From Nautiliaceae bacterium (lineage in GTDB: Bacteria; Campylobacterota; Campylobacteria; Campylobacterales; Nautiliaceae), in contig JALVUH010000174.1 of assembly GCA_027035735.1 (NCBI GenBank), positions 1-14,676 on the forward strand: a stretch of 14,676 nucleotides of DNA, given 5' to 3'. The position numbers and the translations under genes are program-made. Below, one piece after another: positions 1 to 6,769 of this stretch (positions are counted from its first letter, which is position 1; each line of letters begins with the position of its first letter). The notes below the pieces were generated by a model, which had not been told where the DNA came from, made no database searches, and saw nothing but the letters and a program-made list of their open reading frames with translations.

Positions 1-735
1 TTAAACAATTTCTATTCCTATCATTGGATAACATTTTTCTGTGAGCATCTTAATTTGCATTTTTTTATCTTCTTTTTTTAAGTTTGAATTTATGATTTCT
101 TTTAACTTTTCTAAAAATTCAATAAAGCAGCACATTAGAGTGATGGGATTCTCTTCCCAAGGATTTAAAGGTTTTTTGTTTTTTATATTATCTTTACATC
201 TTTTTATTGCAATTTCTCTTTCATTGTCATTTAAAATTTTATACCATTCAATATTTTTTATTTTGCCATTCTTTAAATTTTTTATTTCATCTTTTGTTAG
301 AGCATTTTTTTTCTTTTCTAAAAGTTCGTTTATAAGAGTTTTAAAAATATTTTCTCTTTTTATATAAGCGGTTTGATTTTTAAAATGAAGTAAAAACCAA
401 AGTTCTAAACATTCATTAGAAACAATTATACAAATATTGTTGCTTTTTGCTTTTTGTATACCTGTATTTACATTTTGTTTGTTAGCAGGAGAATTTAACT
501 TATCGTCTACATCAACAAAAACTATTTTTATATCCTCTTCTCTTTTATTTGCCATTTCAACTAAATTTTTTAAATCGGTAATATTTTTATTTATACAAAT
601 ATCATTAGGATGAAATCCATAATCTCTTATTAAGTTTTTAATATAATTTAAGCCTCCTTTACTATCTTCACAAGCAATAAAGATATTTAATTTTTGTTTA
701 ATAGGTTTTGTTTTTATTCTTTTATTTCTTGCCAT
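1..735 (-). CDS. RloB-family TOPRIM-like protein, probable effector of an ATPase/RloB defence pair
   Basis: This is a complete 244-residue protein whose stop codon occupies the first three bases of the window. It carries the RloB hallmarks. The first is a TOPRIM-type acidic strand with Cys22-Glu23 (residues 18-24). The second is an Asp75-x-Asp77-Asp78 motif after a hydrophobic strand (71-78). The third is the segment SNECLELWFLLHF (106-118), which matches the family's SNPxFExWxLLHF box. The family usually has EGEKTE after the first strand; here it is EDSKGG. Its start codon directly abuts the stop of the upstream ATPase gene, with AGGA at 742-745 as ribosome binding site, so the two are surely co-translated. 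RloB proteins occur beside AAA15 ATPases in Campylobacter restriction-linked loci and in AbiL-like abortive-infection systems. By analogy it is probably a nuclease or toxin held in check or triggered by the ATPase. The family call is firm; the role is inferred. Confidence 0.85.
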   Translation of the reverse strand: MARNKRIKTKPIKQKLNIFIACEDSKGGLNYIKNLIRDYGFHPNDICINKNITDLKNLVEMANKREEDIKIVFVDVDDKLNSPANKQNVNTGIQKAKSNNICIIVSNECLELWFLLHFKNQTAYIKRENIFKTLINELLEKKKNALTKDEIKNLKNGKIKNIEWYKILNDNEREIAIKRCKDNIKNKKPLNPWEENPITLMCCFIEFLEKLKEIINSNLKKEDKKMQIKMLTEKCYPMIGIEIV

Positions 736-1986
736 TTAACATCCTAAATTTTCTATTATAGGAATAGCACCAAATTCTCCTTTTATAAGACCTTTTAAAA
801 TATTTTTATCTTTTCTTACATTAAACTCAATTAATGAGTAAAGTTCACTATATTCATATTTTGGATTTTTGCTTACAAACCAAATTTCATCTCTTCTTAA
901 AGCTTCTGGTTTATCTAAAATATTTAAATCATGAGTGGTAAAAATTAATTGAGCTTTTTTTGAATTGTTAGTAAACCACTTAATTAAAGTTTTAATAAGC
1001 AATGTATGTAAACTATTATCAAGTTCATCAATAATTAGAATTTTTTCATTATTTAAAGTATCAATAATTAAAGGAACTAAATTAATTAGTTTCTTAGTTC
1101 CTTCTGATTCTTCGAAAATATCAAAATCAGTAAATCCTTTTATTTGGTCTTTTTCAAAAAGATAATGTTTTGTTTTTAATACTTCGATTCCATTTTCTAA
1201 TAAATCACTTTTAATATCTTCAGGAATATTATCATCATTTTTAATTTTTTCTACAAAAACTTCTGGAACTTTTTCTTTTTTTATTTCTAGATCTTTTATA
1301 GAAAAATCAAGTTTTTGCAAAATTTCAACAGTTTTATTTTTGATATTTTTGTTTTTCAATAACTCTTTTGAAATAAAATTAATCTTATTATCACAATCTG
1401 CATCTTTTATAATTAATAATTTTTGAGTTATATAATCATATACTATTTTTGAAATTTCTCCATTAAATTGATTTACAACTGATAAAAATAGAGCATTTTC
1501 CCTTGTTTTATCAATTAGACCTTTTGCTTCTTTAAATGATCTGATGTTATATTTAATTTCTTCTTTATTTCTTTTAAATAGATATTTTTTGTTTTTATTC
1601 ATTTCTTTTTGATAAAGTTCCTCTTTTAAAATATTTCCCGTTTTGTCTATTTCAAACAAATATTCGAAAAAAGAGTTATTTTCAAAGAAATGTATTCGAA
1701 AGAATGTAGGAGCGTTTTGTGCATTTATATCTAATTTAAAAGGCTCATGAGGATAGTTTTTTTGTTTTTCAGGGTTAATAGAATTTTTAATTATTGATTT
1801 AAATTTTAAAAGCGCATTTATAAAGTTACTTTTTCCACTAGCATTTGCTCCTAAAATAGCTGTGGTTTTTAAATATTTATTATCTATTAAGTGTGATTTT
1901 AAATCATCAATATTGGTTGCTTCCATAGAAAAAAGAGTATTGTTTTTAAAAGATTTATAATTACTAAATTCAAATTCAATTAGCAC
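736..1986 (-). CDS. AAA15/RloA-type ATPase (ATP-binding partner of RloB)
   Basis: The 416-residue ATPase has an SMC/ABC-type architecture. The N-terminal strand and FSNYKSF box (residues 7-13) are typical of AAA15 proteins. Walker A is GANASGKS (46-53). An ABC-signature-like SEGT lies at 294-297 and Walker B, LIIDELD, at 317-323. A TTHD switch (His352) follows, and the C-terminal GEFGAIP box is the one AAA15/RloA proteins share. The middle (about 100-290) is helical and lysine-rich, probably the inserted arm that senses or dimerises. The start is a GTG at 1984-1986 preceded by GAGGG (1991-1995), and residues 2-13 already form the first conserved strand, so no later start is plausible. The gene abuts rloB with no gap. 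A strong promoter candidate lies just upstream. The likely role is the nucleotide-driven sensor or regulator of the RloB effector in phage defence (AbiL/RloAB-like). That role is inferred from family context; the ATPase call is seen in the sequence. Confidence 0.88.
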   Translation of the reverse strand: MLIEFEFSNYKSFKNNTLFSMEATNIDDLKSHLIDNKYLKTTAILGANASGKSNFINALLKFKSIIKNSINPEKQKNYPHEPFKLDINAQNAPTFFRIHFFENNSFFEYLFEIDKTGNILKEELYQKEMNKNKKYLFKRNKEEIKYNIRSFKEAKGLIDKTRENALFLSVVNQFNGEISKIVYDYITQKLLIIKDADCDNKINFISKELLKNKNIKNKTVEILQKLDFSIKDLEIKKEKVPEVFVEKIKNDDNIPEDIKSDLLENGIEVLKTKHYLFEKDQIKGFTDFDIFEESEGTKKLINLVPLIIDTLNNEKILIIDELDNSLHTLLIKTLIKWFTNNSKKAQLIFTTHDLNILDKPEALRRDEIWFVSKNPKYEYSELYSLIEFNVRKDKNILKGLIKGEFGAIPIIENLGC

Positions 1987-1999
1987 TTTTCCCTCTTTT

Positions 2000-2016
2000 A
2001 TGTGATTTTTTCACAT
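2000..2016. promoter_or_regulatory. Palindrome TGTGA-N5-TCACA over the -10/+1 of the rloA-type gene
   Basis: ATGTGA (2000-2005) and TCACAT (2011-2016) form a perfect inverted repeat around five T residues. On the - strand it overlaps the last two bases of the proposed -10 hexamer and spans the expected transcription start. That is a classical repressor operator position. The half-site equals the CRP half-site, but the spacer is five bases rather than six, so it is not a standard CRP box. As RNA it could fold only into a 6-bp hairpin, and the transcript would start inside it. Operator function is inferred. Confidence 0.5.
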
Positions 2017-2043
2017 TAAAACAAAAAAAATGTTTTTTGTCAA
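2015..2043 (-). promoter_or_regulatory. Sigma70-type promoter for the rloA-rloB pair
   Basis: Read on the - strand, TTGACA (2043-2038) is a perfect -35 hexamer. It is followed after exactly 17 bases by TTTAAT (2020-2015), five of six matches to TATAAT. The expected start is near 2008, giving a leader of about 20 bases to the GTG start with GAGGG as ribosome binding site. The -35 lies two bases beyond the stop codon of the upstream OLD-like gene, so the ATPase/RloB pair appears to have its own promoter besides any read-through. Confidence 0.65.
2021..2040. repeat. AT-rich inverted repeat in the gap between the two defence modules
   Basis: ACAAAAAA (2021-2028) and TTTTTTGT (2033-2040) are perfect inverted repeats around a 4-base loop, directly after the OLD-like gene. 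On the - strand the repeat is followed by four T residues in a row. It could act as a weak terminator for the OLD-like gene, but the stem has a single G-C pair. Most of it is also the spacer of the promoter described here, so the terminator reading is uncertain. Confidence 0.3.
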
Positions 2044-2044
2044 A

Positions 2045-4123
2045 TTAATTTTGTAAAAAATTTTCTATTCTTTCTTTTAATTCATTAAATTGATAATTTT
2101 CTTTATTTAAATTTATAATTATATTTACTAATTTATTTTTTATTTCATATTCATTGTTGAAGCTATTTTTAGAAAGTTCTTTTACAAAATTGTTAAAAAT
2201 TATTTTCTTATCATTTTGAAAATTCAATCGGTCCTTAATATCAAAAAATGTGGAATTTTTTATTATTGAATGTATTTTTTCTATAAATTGAAAATTTTCT
2301 TCTTTTATTAGATTTATAATATATTCTTCTATATTCAAAATTGGTAAAAATGCAGTATTTATTCCTTTTATAATATATTCTTCTTTTATATTTTCAAAAG
2401 TTTCTAGAGCTTTATTTTTTTTATCTTTTTCTGTAATTGATTTTATTTCTTTTTCTATTTCTTTTATAGTATTTCGAATAATATCGATTTCTAATTTTTC
2501 TTTTAAATTTCTTTTAATTTTATCTATTAATTCTCTTTCAACATCTCCGTCATATATTATCATTATATTATTAGCAAATAGTGACAAAATTTGCTCTTCT
2601 TTAAAATGTTTACTTATTTGATCTTTTCCTCCATAAGGAAAAATTATAAATAAGTATTGTGAACTTATATCTTCAATTAAATTTTCAATAAAAATTTTTG
2701 CTAAAATATCTTCAACTATAATCATTTTGTCATATACTGTTTTATTTTCTCCTAAATATGTTTTAATTATTTTTCCTTTGAAATTATTAAAAATTTTTAC
2801 TTCTCCATTTATATTTCTCATCAATGAGACTTTATTTACATTGTCGATAAAAGAAATGGATTGTGTTGCAATTAAAAATGTCGTATTGTGTTGTTTGCAA
2901 TACTCTTCTTTTAAAAATTTTAAAAATTTAATTTGTAATTTAGGATTTAAAGCTAATTCAATTTCATCTAATATAACAAGAGAAGGAGATGAAGTGTTTA
3001 TTTTTTTTATTAATTGGTGTAATATTTGTAATATAAAATATTCTCCTGTACTTAGAGTAAATTCAGGTAAATATTTATTTTCAATCTCATATATTATAAC
3101 ATCTTTATTTACTGATTTTGATTTATAAATAAAAAATTTGTAATTTTTGTCAGTTATTTTTTTGAAATAATTAGTTAATTTTTCTTCTTTGATTATTAAA
3201 TCTATATTTAATTTTTCTACTTCTTCTAAAATTTTTTGTCTTTGTTCTTTAGTAAATTTATTTAATCTTTCACCTTCTATTCCACTTTCTATGAAACCAT
3301 TTAATTTTTCAAGATTTATTTCTTCTTCATTTTCGGAATATGCTTGCCAGCGTTTTGTCTGAGTTGATTTTTTAAATTTTTTATAAAAGAAAGTAACACT
3401 ATTATTATCATCTGTTAAATTGTAATGAATAATTGAATCATCGAACATATTACCTTGAAATTCTTGTGATAAAGAATTTTTGTTTACTAGTTGACCTAGT
3501 GCAGCTAGTAATGTAGATTTTCCAATTCCATTGTTACCTGTAAGAACATAAATATCATTATTTAAATTTATTTCGAAATTTTGTAAATTTTTTATATTTT
3601 TAAGATTTTTAATATTTATATTAATCTTTTTTGTGTTTTTTAGTTCGACAGTGTTAGTTTGATTAGTTTGTTTTTCAAATTTTTCATTGAATTTTAATAA
3701 ATGGGGAAAATTTGTTTGTATATTCATTTTGTTCTTAGCTTTTTGTAATTTTTCTAAGTTTTCTCTACTATTAAAAACGGAATAAAATTCTTGTTGCTCT
3801 ATTTTATTTTTAAACTTTTCAGGATTTTCTAATAACAATTGTATATCACTTATTATTTTATTAAGTTTAGATTCATTTAAATTTTTATAATTTTTTGTTT
3901 TTTTTATATTATTTTTGAAAAATTCAATAACTTTATTTGGTTCTGCTTTAAAATTTATATTGTGTAAGTTTATAAATATATTTATGAAATCTTTGGTTTC
4001 TTTAATTTCAGCACCATATGTGGGATTTTTTTTAATTTTAATTTCAAGTTTATTTATAAGAGCATTTAATTCTTTTAAATCAATATTTAATTCATTAGCT
4101 AAATCTTTTATTAATACTCCCAT
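2045..4123 (-). CDS. OLD-family-like ATPase-TOPRIM protein with IF2N-like N-terminal extension
   Basis: This is a 692-residue, lysine- and asparagine-rich protein. Residues 1-45 resemble the small helical IF2 N-terminal domain (V-x-I-K-x-L-A-x-E-L start, then a second helix). A charged linker follows to about 165. The ABC-type ATPase has Walker A GNNGIGKST (196-204), signature LSTGE (357-361), Walker B LVILDEIE (382-389) and a switch ATQS in which Gln421 replaces the usual His. A TOPRIM domain follows, with VED at 470-472 (Glu471), GGK (498-500) and DGD (Asp525, Asp527). The C-terminal part is helical, with a coiled-coil-like stretch around 535-580. ATPase plus TOPRIM is the OLD nuclease layout (P2 OLD, GajA, the retron Eco8 effector). 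OLD proteins normally begin with the ATPase, so the 160-residue extension is odd. The start is an ATG with AAGGAA upstream, 12 bases after the dusB stop, on the same strand. The likely role is a defence nuclease; its target is unknown. Confidence 0.82.
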   Translation of the reverse strand: MGVLIKDLANELNIDLKELNALINKLEIKIKKNPTYGAEIKETKDFINIFINLHNINFKAEPNKVIEFFKNNIKKTKNYKNLNESKLNKIISDIQLLLENPEKFKNKIEQQEFYSVFNSRENLEKLQKAKNKMNIQTNFPHLLKFNEKFEKQTNQTNTVELKNTKKININIKNLKNIKNLQNFEINLNNDIYVLTGNNGIGKSTLLAALGQLVNKNSLSQEFQGNMFDDSIIHYNLTDDNNSVTFFYKKFKKSTQTKRWQAYSENEEEINLEKLNGFIESGIEGERLNKFTKEQRQKILEEVEKLNIDLIIKEEKLTNYFKKITDKNYKFFIYKSKSVNKDVIIYEIENKYLPEFTLSTGEYFILQILHQLIKKINTSSPSLVILDEIELALNPKLQIKFLKFLKEEYCKQHNTTFLIATQSISFIDNVNKVSLMRNINGEVKIFNNFKGKIIKTYLGENKTVYDKMIIVEDILAKIFIENLIEDISSQYLFIIFPYGGKDQISKHFKEEQILSLFANNIMIIYDGDVERELIDKIKRNLKEKLEIDIIRNTIKEIEKEIKSITEKDKKNKALETFENIKEEYIIKGINTAFLPILNIEEYIINLIKEENFQFIEKIHSIIKNSTFFDIKDRLNFQNDKKIIFNNFVKELSKNSFNNEYEIKNKLVNIIINLNKENYQFNELKERIENFLQN

Positions 4124-4135
4124 TTTATTCCTTTT

Positions 4136-5074
4136 TTAAAAATACTCCTCAATTAAATTTCTAACAACTTCAGGATTTGTCTCTTCATTTATTTTAGTTC
4201 TAAATTCACTAGCTTTAGGTATTCCTTTTGAGTATTGGTGCAGATGTTTTCTAAATAAAATTACTCCATAATCTCCATACCAATTTATCATTTGATTGAA
4301 ATGTTCAAGTATTATTTCTTTTTTTTGCTCAGGTGTAATAACTCCACTTTGTTTCATCTCAAGAAATATCCAAGGTCTTCCAATAGCTCCTCTTCCAATA
4401 GCCACTCCCTTAGCTCCTGTAAACTCTAGGACATATTTAGCCTTTTGATAATCTGTTATATCTCCATTTGCAATTACTGGAATATTTACAGCATTAACTA
4501 CTTTTTTTATCTCTTCATAGTTTGCTTTGCCTTTATACATCTGCTTTACAGTCCTACCATGAATGGTTAAAAATTTAACTCCCAAATCCTCTAACATTTT
4601 TGCTCTATCAACGGCGACTATTTCATCAAATCCTAGTCTCATTTTTGCACTTACTATCTTTTTAGAAGTTTTAATAATAGCTTTTACTATTTCTTTAAGT
4701 AATTCTTTGTTTTCATCTTTAAGTAATACTCCTCCAAATCCGCTTCTTCTAGCTTTATTTACAGGACATCCAAGGTTTATATCAATAGCATCAATTTCAT
4801 CTATTTCATTAATAATTTCTACTGCTTTTATAGCATTTTCTATATTATTTGCAGCAATTTGAATAGCATATGGAGTTTCAATTGGAGATTTAATCATCAT
4901 TTTTTTTGTTTTTTCATTATTAAAAGCTATAGCATTTACATTTATCATTTCAGAAAATGTTAAATCACATCCAAATTTTTTAACAACACTTCTAAAAGGC
5001 AAATCAGTATAACCAGCTAAAGGAGCTAGAAAAAAAAGAGAATTAGAAGATTTCAGCAGATTTGATATATTCAT
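4136..5074 (-). CDS. dusB: tRNA-dihydrouridine synthase, DusB type
   Basis: This flavoenzyme reduces specific uridines in tRNA loops to dihydrouridine using NADPH. Counting from the ATG at 5072-5074 (312 residues), an APLAGYTDLPFR motif for FMN binding comes first. The catalytic cysteine (about residue 103) sits in NLGCPVNKARRSG, followed by HGRT (about 173-176), IANGDI and the phosphate-binding GVAIGRGAIGRPWIF. The C-terminal RKHLHQYSKG box is typical of the DusB group. A TTG codon just upstream (5075-5077) could extend it by one residue, but the ATG is preferred. The gene overlaps the upstream membrane-protein gene by 32 bases, so they are translationally coupled. It is the last clearly housekeeping gene of the long - strand operon, and the OLD-like gene follows after 12 bases. 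Whether this is the organism's only Dus enzyme cannot be seen here. Confidence 0.93.
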   Translation of the reverse strand: MNISNLLKSSNSLFFLAPLAGYTDLPFRSVVKKFGCDLTFSEMINVNAIAFNNEKTKKMMIKSPIETPYAIQIAANNIENAIKAVEIINEIDEIDAIDINLGCPVNKARRSGFGGVLLKDENKELLKEIVKAIIKTSKKIVSAKMRLGFDEIVAVDRAKMLEDLGVKFLTIHGRTVKQMYKGKANYEEIKKVVNAVNIPVIANGDITDYQKAKYVLEFTGAKGVAIGRGAIGRPWIFLEMKQSGVITPEQKKEIILEHFNQMINWYGDYGVILFRKHLHQYSKGIPKASEFRTKINEETNPEVVRNLIEEYF

Positions 5075-5969
5075 CAATATCTTCTTTTCTACCTAATTCT
5101 TTTAGTTCTAAGAAAAATTTAAAAAATGTAAGGTTATTGCTTTCAATTATCTCTTTTGCAAGGTCTATATGTTCATATTTTAAAGCAAGATATGCTTGTG
5201 CCCATTTTAGAGGTTTTAAAATTTCAAGTTCTTCATCCGGAGTTTTTGTCTGATATATCTCTTTTGCTACTTCAATTTCCTCTTTTGGAGTTAATTTTGC
5301 TCTTTCTAACAAAAGTTTTAAATCATTATCTTTTATATGGGCTTTTATTATTTCTAAATTTATATCATAATCATATTTTAAAATATCTTTGATTGAAGCT
5401 TTTTTAGCCCATATATAAAATGCTTCTTTTTTCAATTCTTCATTTTTAAATTTTTTAAGGATTTCTTTTGCATAATCTGGATTTTTTTTGAGTCTATTTT
5501 TAATATTCATAATAAACCATGGATTATTTGTATCTAATTTATATTTACTAATTTCTATTGTCTCTCCATCTAATAGTTTTTTGATATCTTCTAAAAATTC
5601 AAATTTTTCTAAAGGGTTTGGTTTTATATTTAAACCTTCAATATTTTGTGTAAATTTGTTTATATCATTTAAAATTTTTGTAGGGAAATTTGATTGTTTG
5701 TAAAAAATTCTGTTTTTTATATTTAAAATAATATTCGTAATATCTTTTTTAATATTTTTTTGATAAACATAATTTTTGAAATTTACAAAGAAAAAAAAGA
5801 TCAAAGAAAAAATAAAAAATATGGCTAAAAAAATAGCAAGCCATACAGCATTTGGAAGTGATAAATTAATTCCATATAATTTAATGGTAGTAAAAGAGTT
5901 GTTTTCCATATAAATAAATAGTGTCAAAATTGAAATTAAAATAATGCTAAATATGATATACTTTTTCAT
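5043..5969 (-). CDS. LapA-like membrane-anchored protein of unknown function
   Basis: This 308-residue protein starts with two hydrophobic segments (about residues 4-20 and 41-66). The loop between them, containing LSLPNAVWLAIF, resembles the LapA/DUF1049 inner-membrane domain. The rest (about 70-308) is charged, mostly helical and probably cytoplasmic. It includes short helix pairs rich in Lys, Glu and Ala (for example around 165-185 and 250-300) that look like tetratricopeptide-type helical hairpins without clear consensus repeats. LapB in enterobacteria is also a LapA-linked, TPR-bearing membrane protein of lipopolysaccharide control, so a role at the membrane face in envelope assembly is conceivable, but this is weak inference. 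Its ATG overlaps the dksA stop by four bases (ATGA), and its end overlaps the dusB start, so it is embedded in the operon. I do not recognise a named gene. Confidence 0.75.
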   Translation of the reverse strand: MKKYIIFSIILISILTLFIYMENNSFTTIKLYGINLSLPNAVWLAIFLAIFFIFSLIFFFFVNFKNYVYQKNIKKDITNIILNIKNRIFYKQSNFPTKILNDINKFTQNIEGLNIKPNPLEKFEFLEDIKKLLDGETIEISKYKLDTNNPWFIMNIKNRLKKNPDYAKEILKKFKNEELKKEAFYIWAKKASIKDILKYDYDINLEIIKAHIKDNDLKLLLERAKLTPKEEIEVAKEIYQTKTPDEELEILKPLKWAQAYLALKYEHIDLAKEIIESNNLTFFKFFLELKELGRKEDIDEYIKSAEIF

Positions 5970-6325
5970 TTATGTTTTTTTCCTTCTTTTTCTATATATT
6001 CTCTGCATATTATACAATATTTTGCATAAGGTTTTATTTTAAGTCTCTCTTCTTGGATAGGTTCATCACACATTTCGCAAATTCCATATGTGCCTTCATC
6101 TATTTTTTTAAGAGCTTCATTTATTTCTTCAAGTTCTTTTTTTTGAGCTAAAAAAATTTGATAATCCCTCCCACTATCCATACTAGCAGCTGCAAAATCT
6201 CCTTCATCTTTTATTTCGCATCTATTAATATCATTAATTTCATTTGATAGATTATACAAAATTTTTTCAAGTTCTGCTTTTCTCATTAATAAAATTTCTT
6301 TGTAATGTTTTAAATTTATACTCAT
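5966..6325 (-). CDS. dksA: DksA/TraR-family RNA polymerase cofactor
   Basis: DksA enters the RNA polymerase secondary channel and, with ppGpp, adjusts transcription of ribosomal and biosynthetic genes. The 119-residue protein has an N-terminal coiled coil with Asp40-x-x-Asp43-x-Ala45 at its tip. This matches the DxxDxA motif that E. coli DksA needs for activity. A four-cysteine zinc finger follows: Cys83-x-x-Cys86 and Cys104-x-x-Cys107. It is shorter than the 151-residue E. coli protein, as is usual in epsilonproteobacteria. A strong ribosome binding site (AAGGAG) precedes the ATG, and 12 bases separate it from rlmH. The stop overlaps the next gene by four bases. Placement behind accD and rlmH matches the gene order I recall from Campylobacter jejuni, so the call is strong. 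Co-transcription with accD offers a link between the stringent response and fatty acid synthesis. Confidence 0.93.
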   Translation of the reverse strand: MSINLKHYKEILLMRKAELEKILYNLSNEINDINRCEIKDEGDFAAASMDSGRDYQIFLAQKKELEEINEALKKIDEGTYGICEMCDEPIQEERLKIKPYAKYCIICREYIEKEGKKHK

Positions 6326-6337
6326 TTTTTCTCCTTT

Positions 6338-6769
6338 TTATTTATGATATGGATGATTATTTTTTATACTTAAACCTCTGTATATTTGTTCAAAAAGAAC
6401 AAGTTTTGCTATTTTGTGACTCATTGTAAGAGGTGATAAAGAAATTAATTTCCCCTTTTTTTTAAATTCATCCTCAAATCCCCATGCACCTCCTATAAAA
6501 AAATTAACATTAGAATGCTCAAAAATTTTTGAAAATTCAAAACTATCAATTAATTTTCCATCAGGAGAGAGGATAATGTTAAAACCATTATTTAAATATT
6601 TTTCAAAAATTTTTGAATATTCTTTTTGAGGATTAGGAGATTTTGCTAAGTTTTTTGAATAAAGAGTTATATTTTTAACATTTGCAAATGGTTTACATTT
6701 TTTAATAAATTCATTTATTTCTTTTTGAAAATCCTCTTTTTTTTCAATTGAATATACATTAATTTGCAT
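6338..6769 (-). CDS. rlmH: 23S rRNA pseudouridine-1915 N3-methyltransferase RlmH
   Basis: RlmH is a SPOUT-class methyltransferase that methylates pseudouridine 1915 in helix 69 of 23S rRNA, using S-adenosylmethionine on assembled 70S ribosomes. The 143-residue protein has a normal length for the family. The knot region is recognisable: ILSPDGK (about 66-72), the SAM-binding FFIGGAWGF (90-98) and LSPLTMSHKIAKLVLFEQIYR (111-131). It ends in the invariant HPYHK tail. The start is fixed by GGAAG just upstream of the ATG and by the first beta strand (residues 1-7). The first 55 bases therefore lie inside the end of the thiE-like gene in another frame, an unusually long coding overlap. It sits between thiE-like and dksA in the operon. 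Confidence 0.93.
   Translation of the reverse strand: MQINVYSIEKKEDFQKEINEFIKKCKPFANVKNITLYSKNLAKSPNPQKEYSKIFEKYLNNGFNIILSPDGKLIDSFEFSKIFEHSNVNFFIGGAWGFEDEFKKKGKLISLSPLTMSHKIAKLVLFEQIYRGLSIKNNHPYHK

Noticed and set aside
2000..2016. CRP or FNR binding site
   Set aside because: The half-site fits CRP but the spacer is five instead of six bases; FNR needs TTGAT-N4-ATCAA. Kept as an unassigned palindrome.
41..3128. Open frames on the + strand opposite the three defence genes
   Set aside because: They are antisense to genes with clear motifs, are hydrophobic low-complexity translations of AT-rich DNA and lack ribosome binding sites.
2045..4123. Reading the OLD-like protein as an SMC or RecF DNA-repair protein
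   Set aside because: SMC and RecF lack the TOPRIM acidic motifs (Glu471, Asp525, Asp527) that follow the ATPase here.
4563..5703. Open + strand frames opposite dusB and the LapA-like gene
   Set aside because: Dus motifs and the transmembrane segments lie on the - strand, and the + frames show no motif or start signal.
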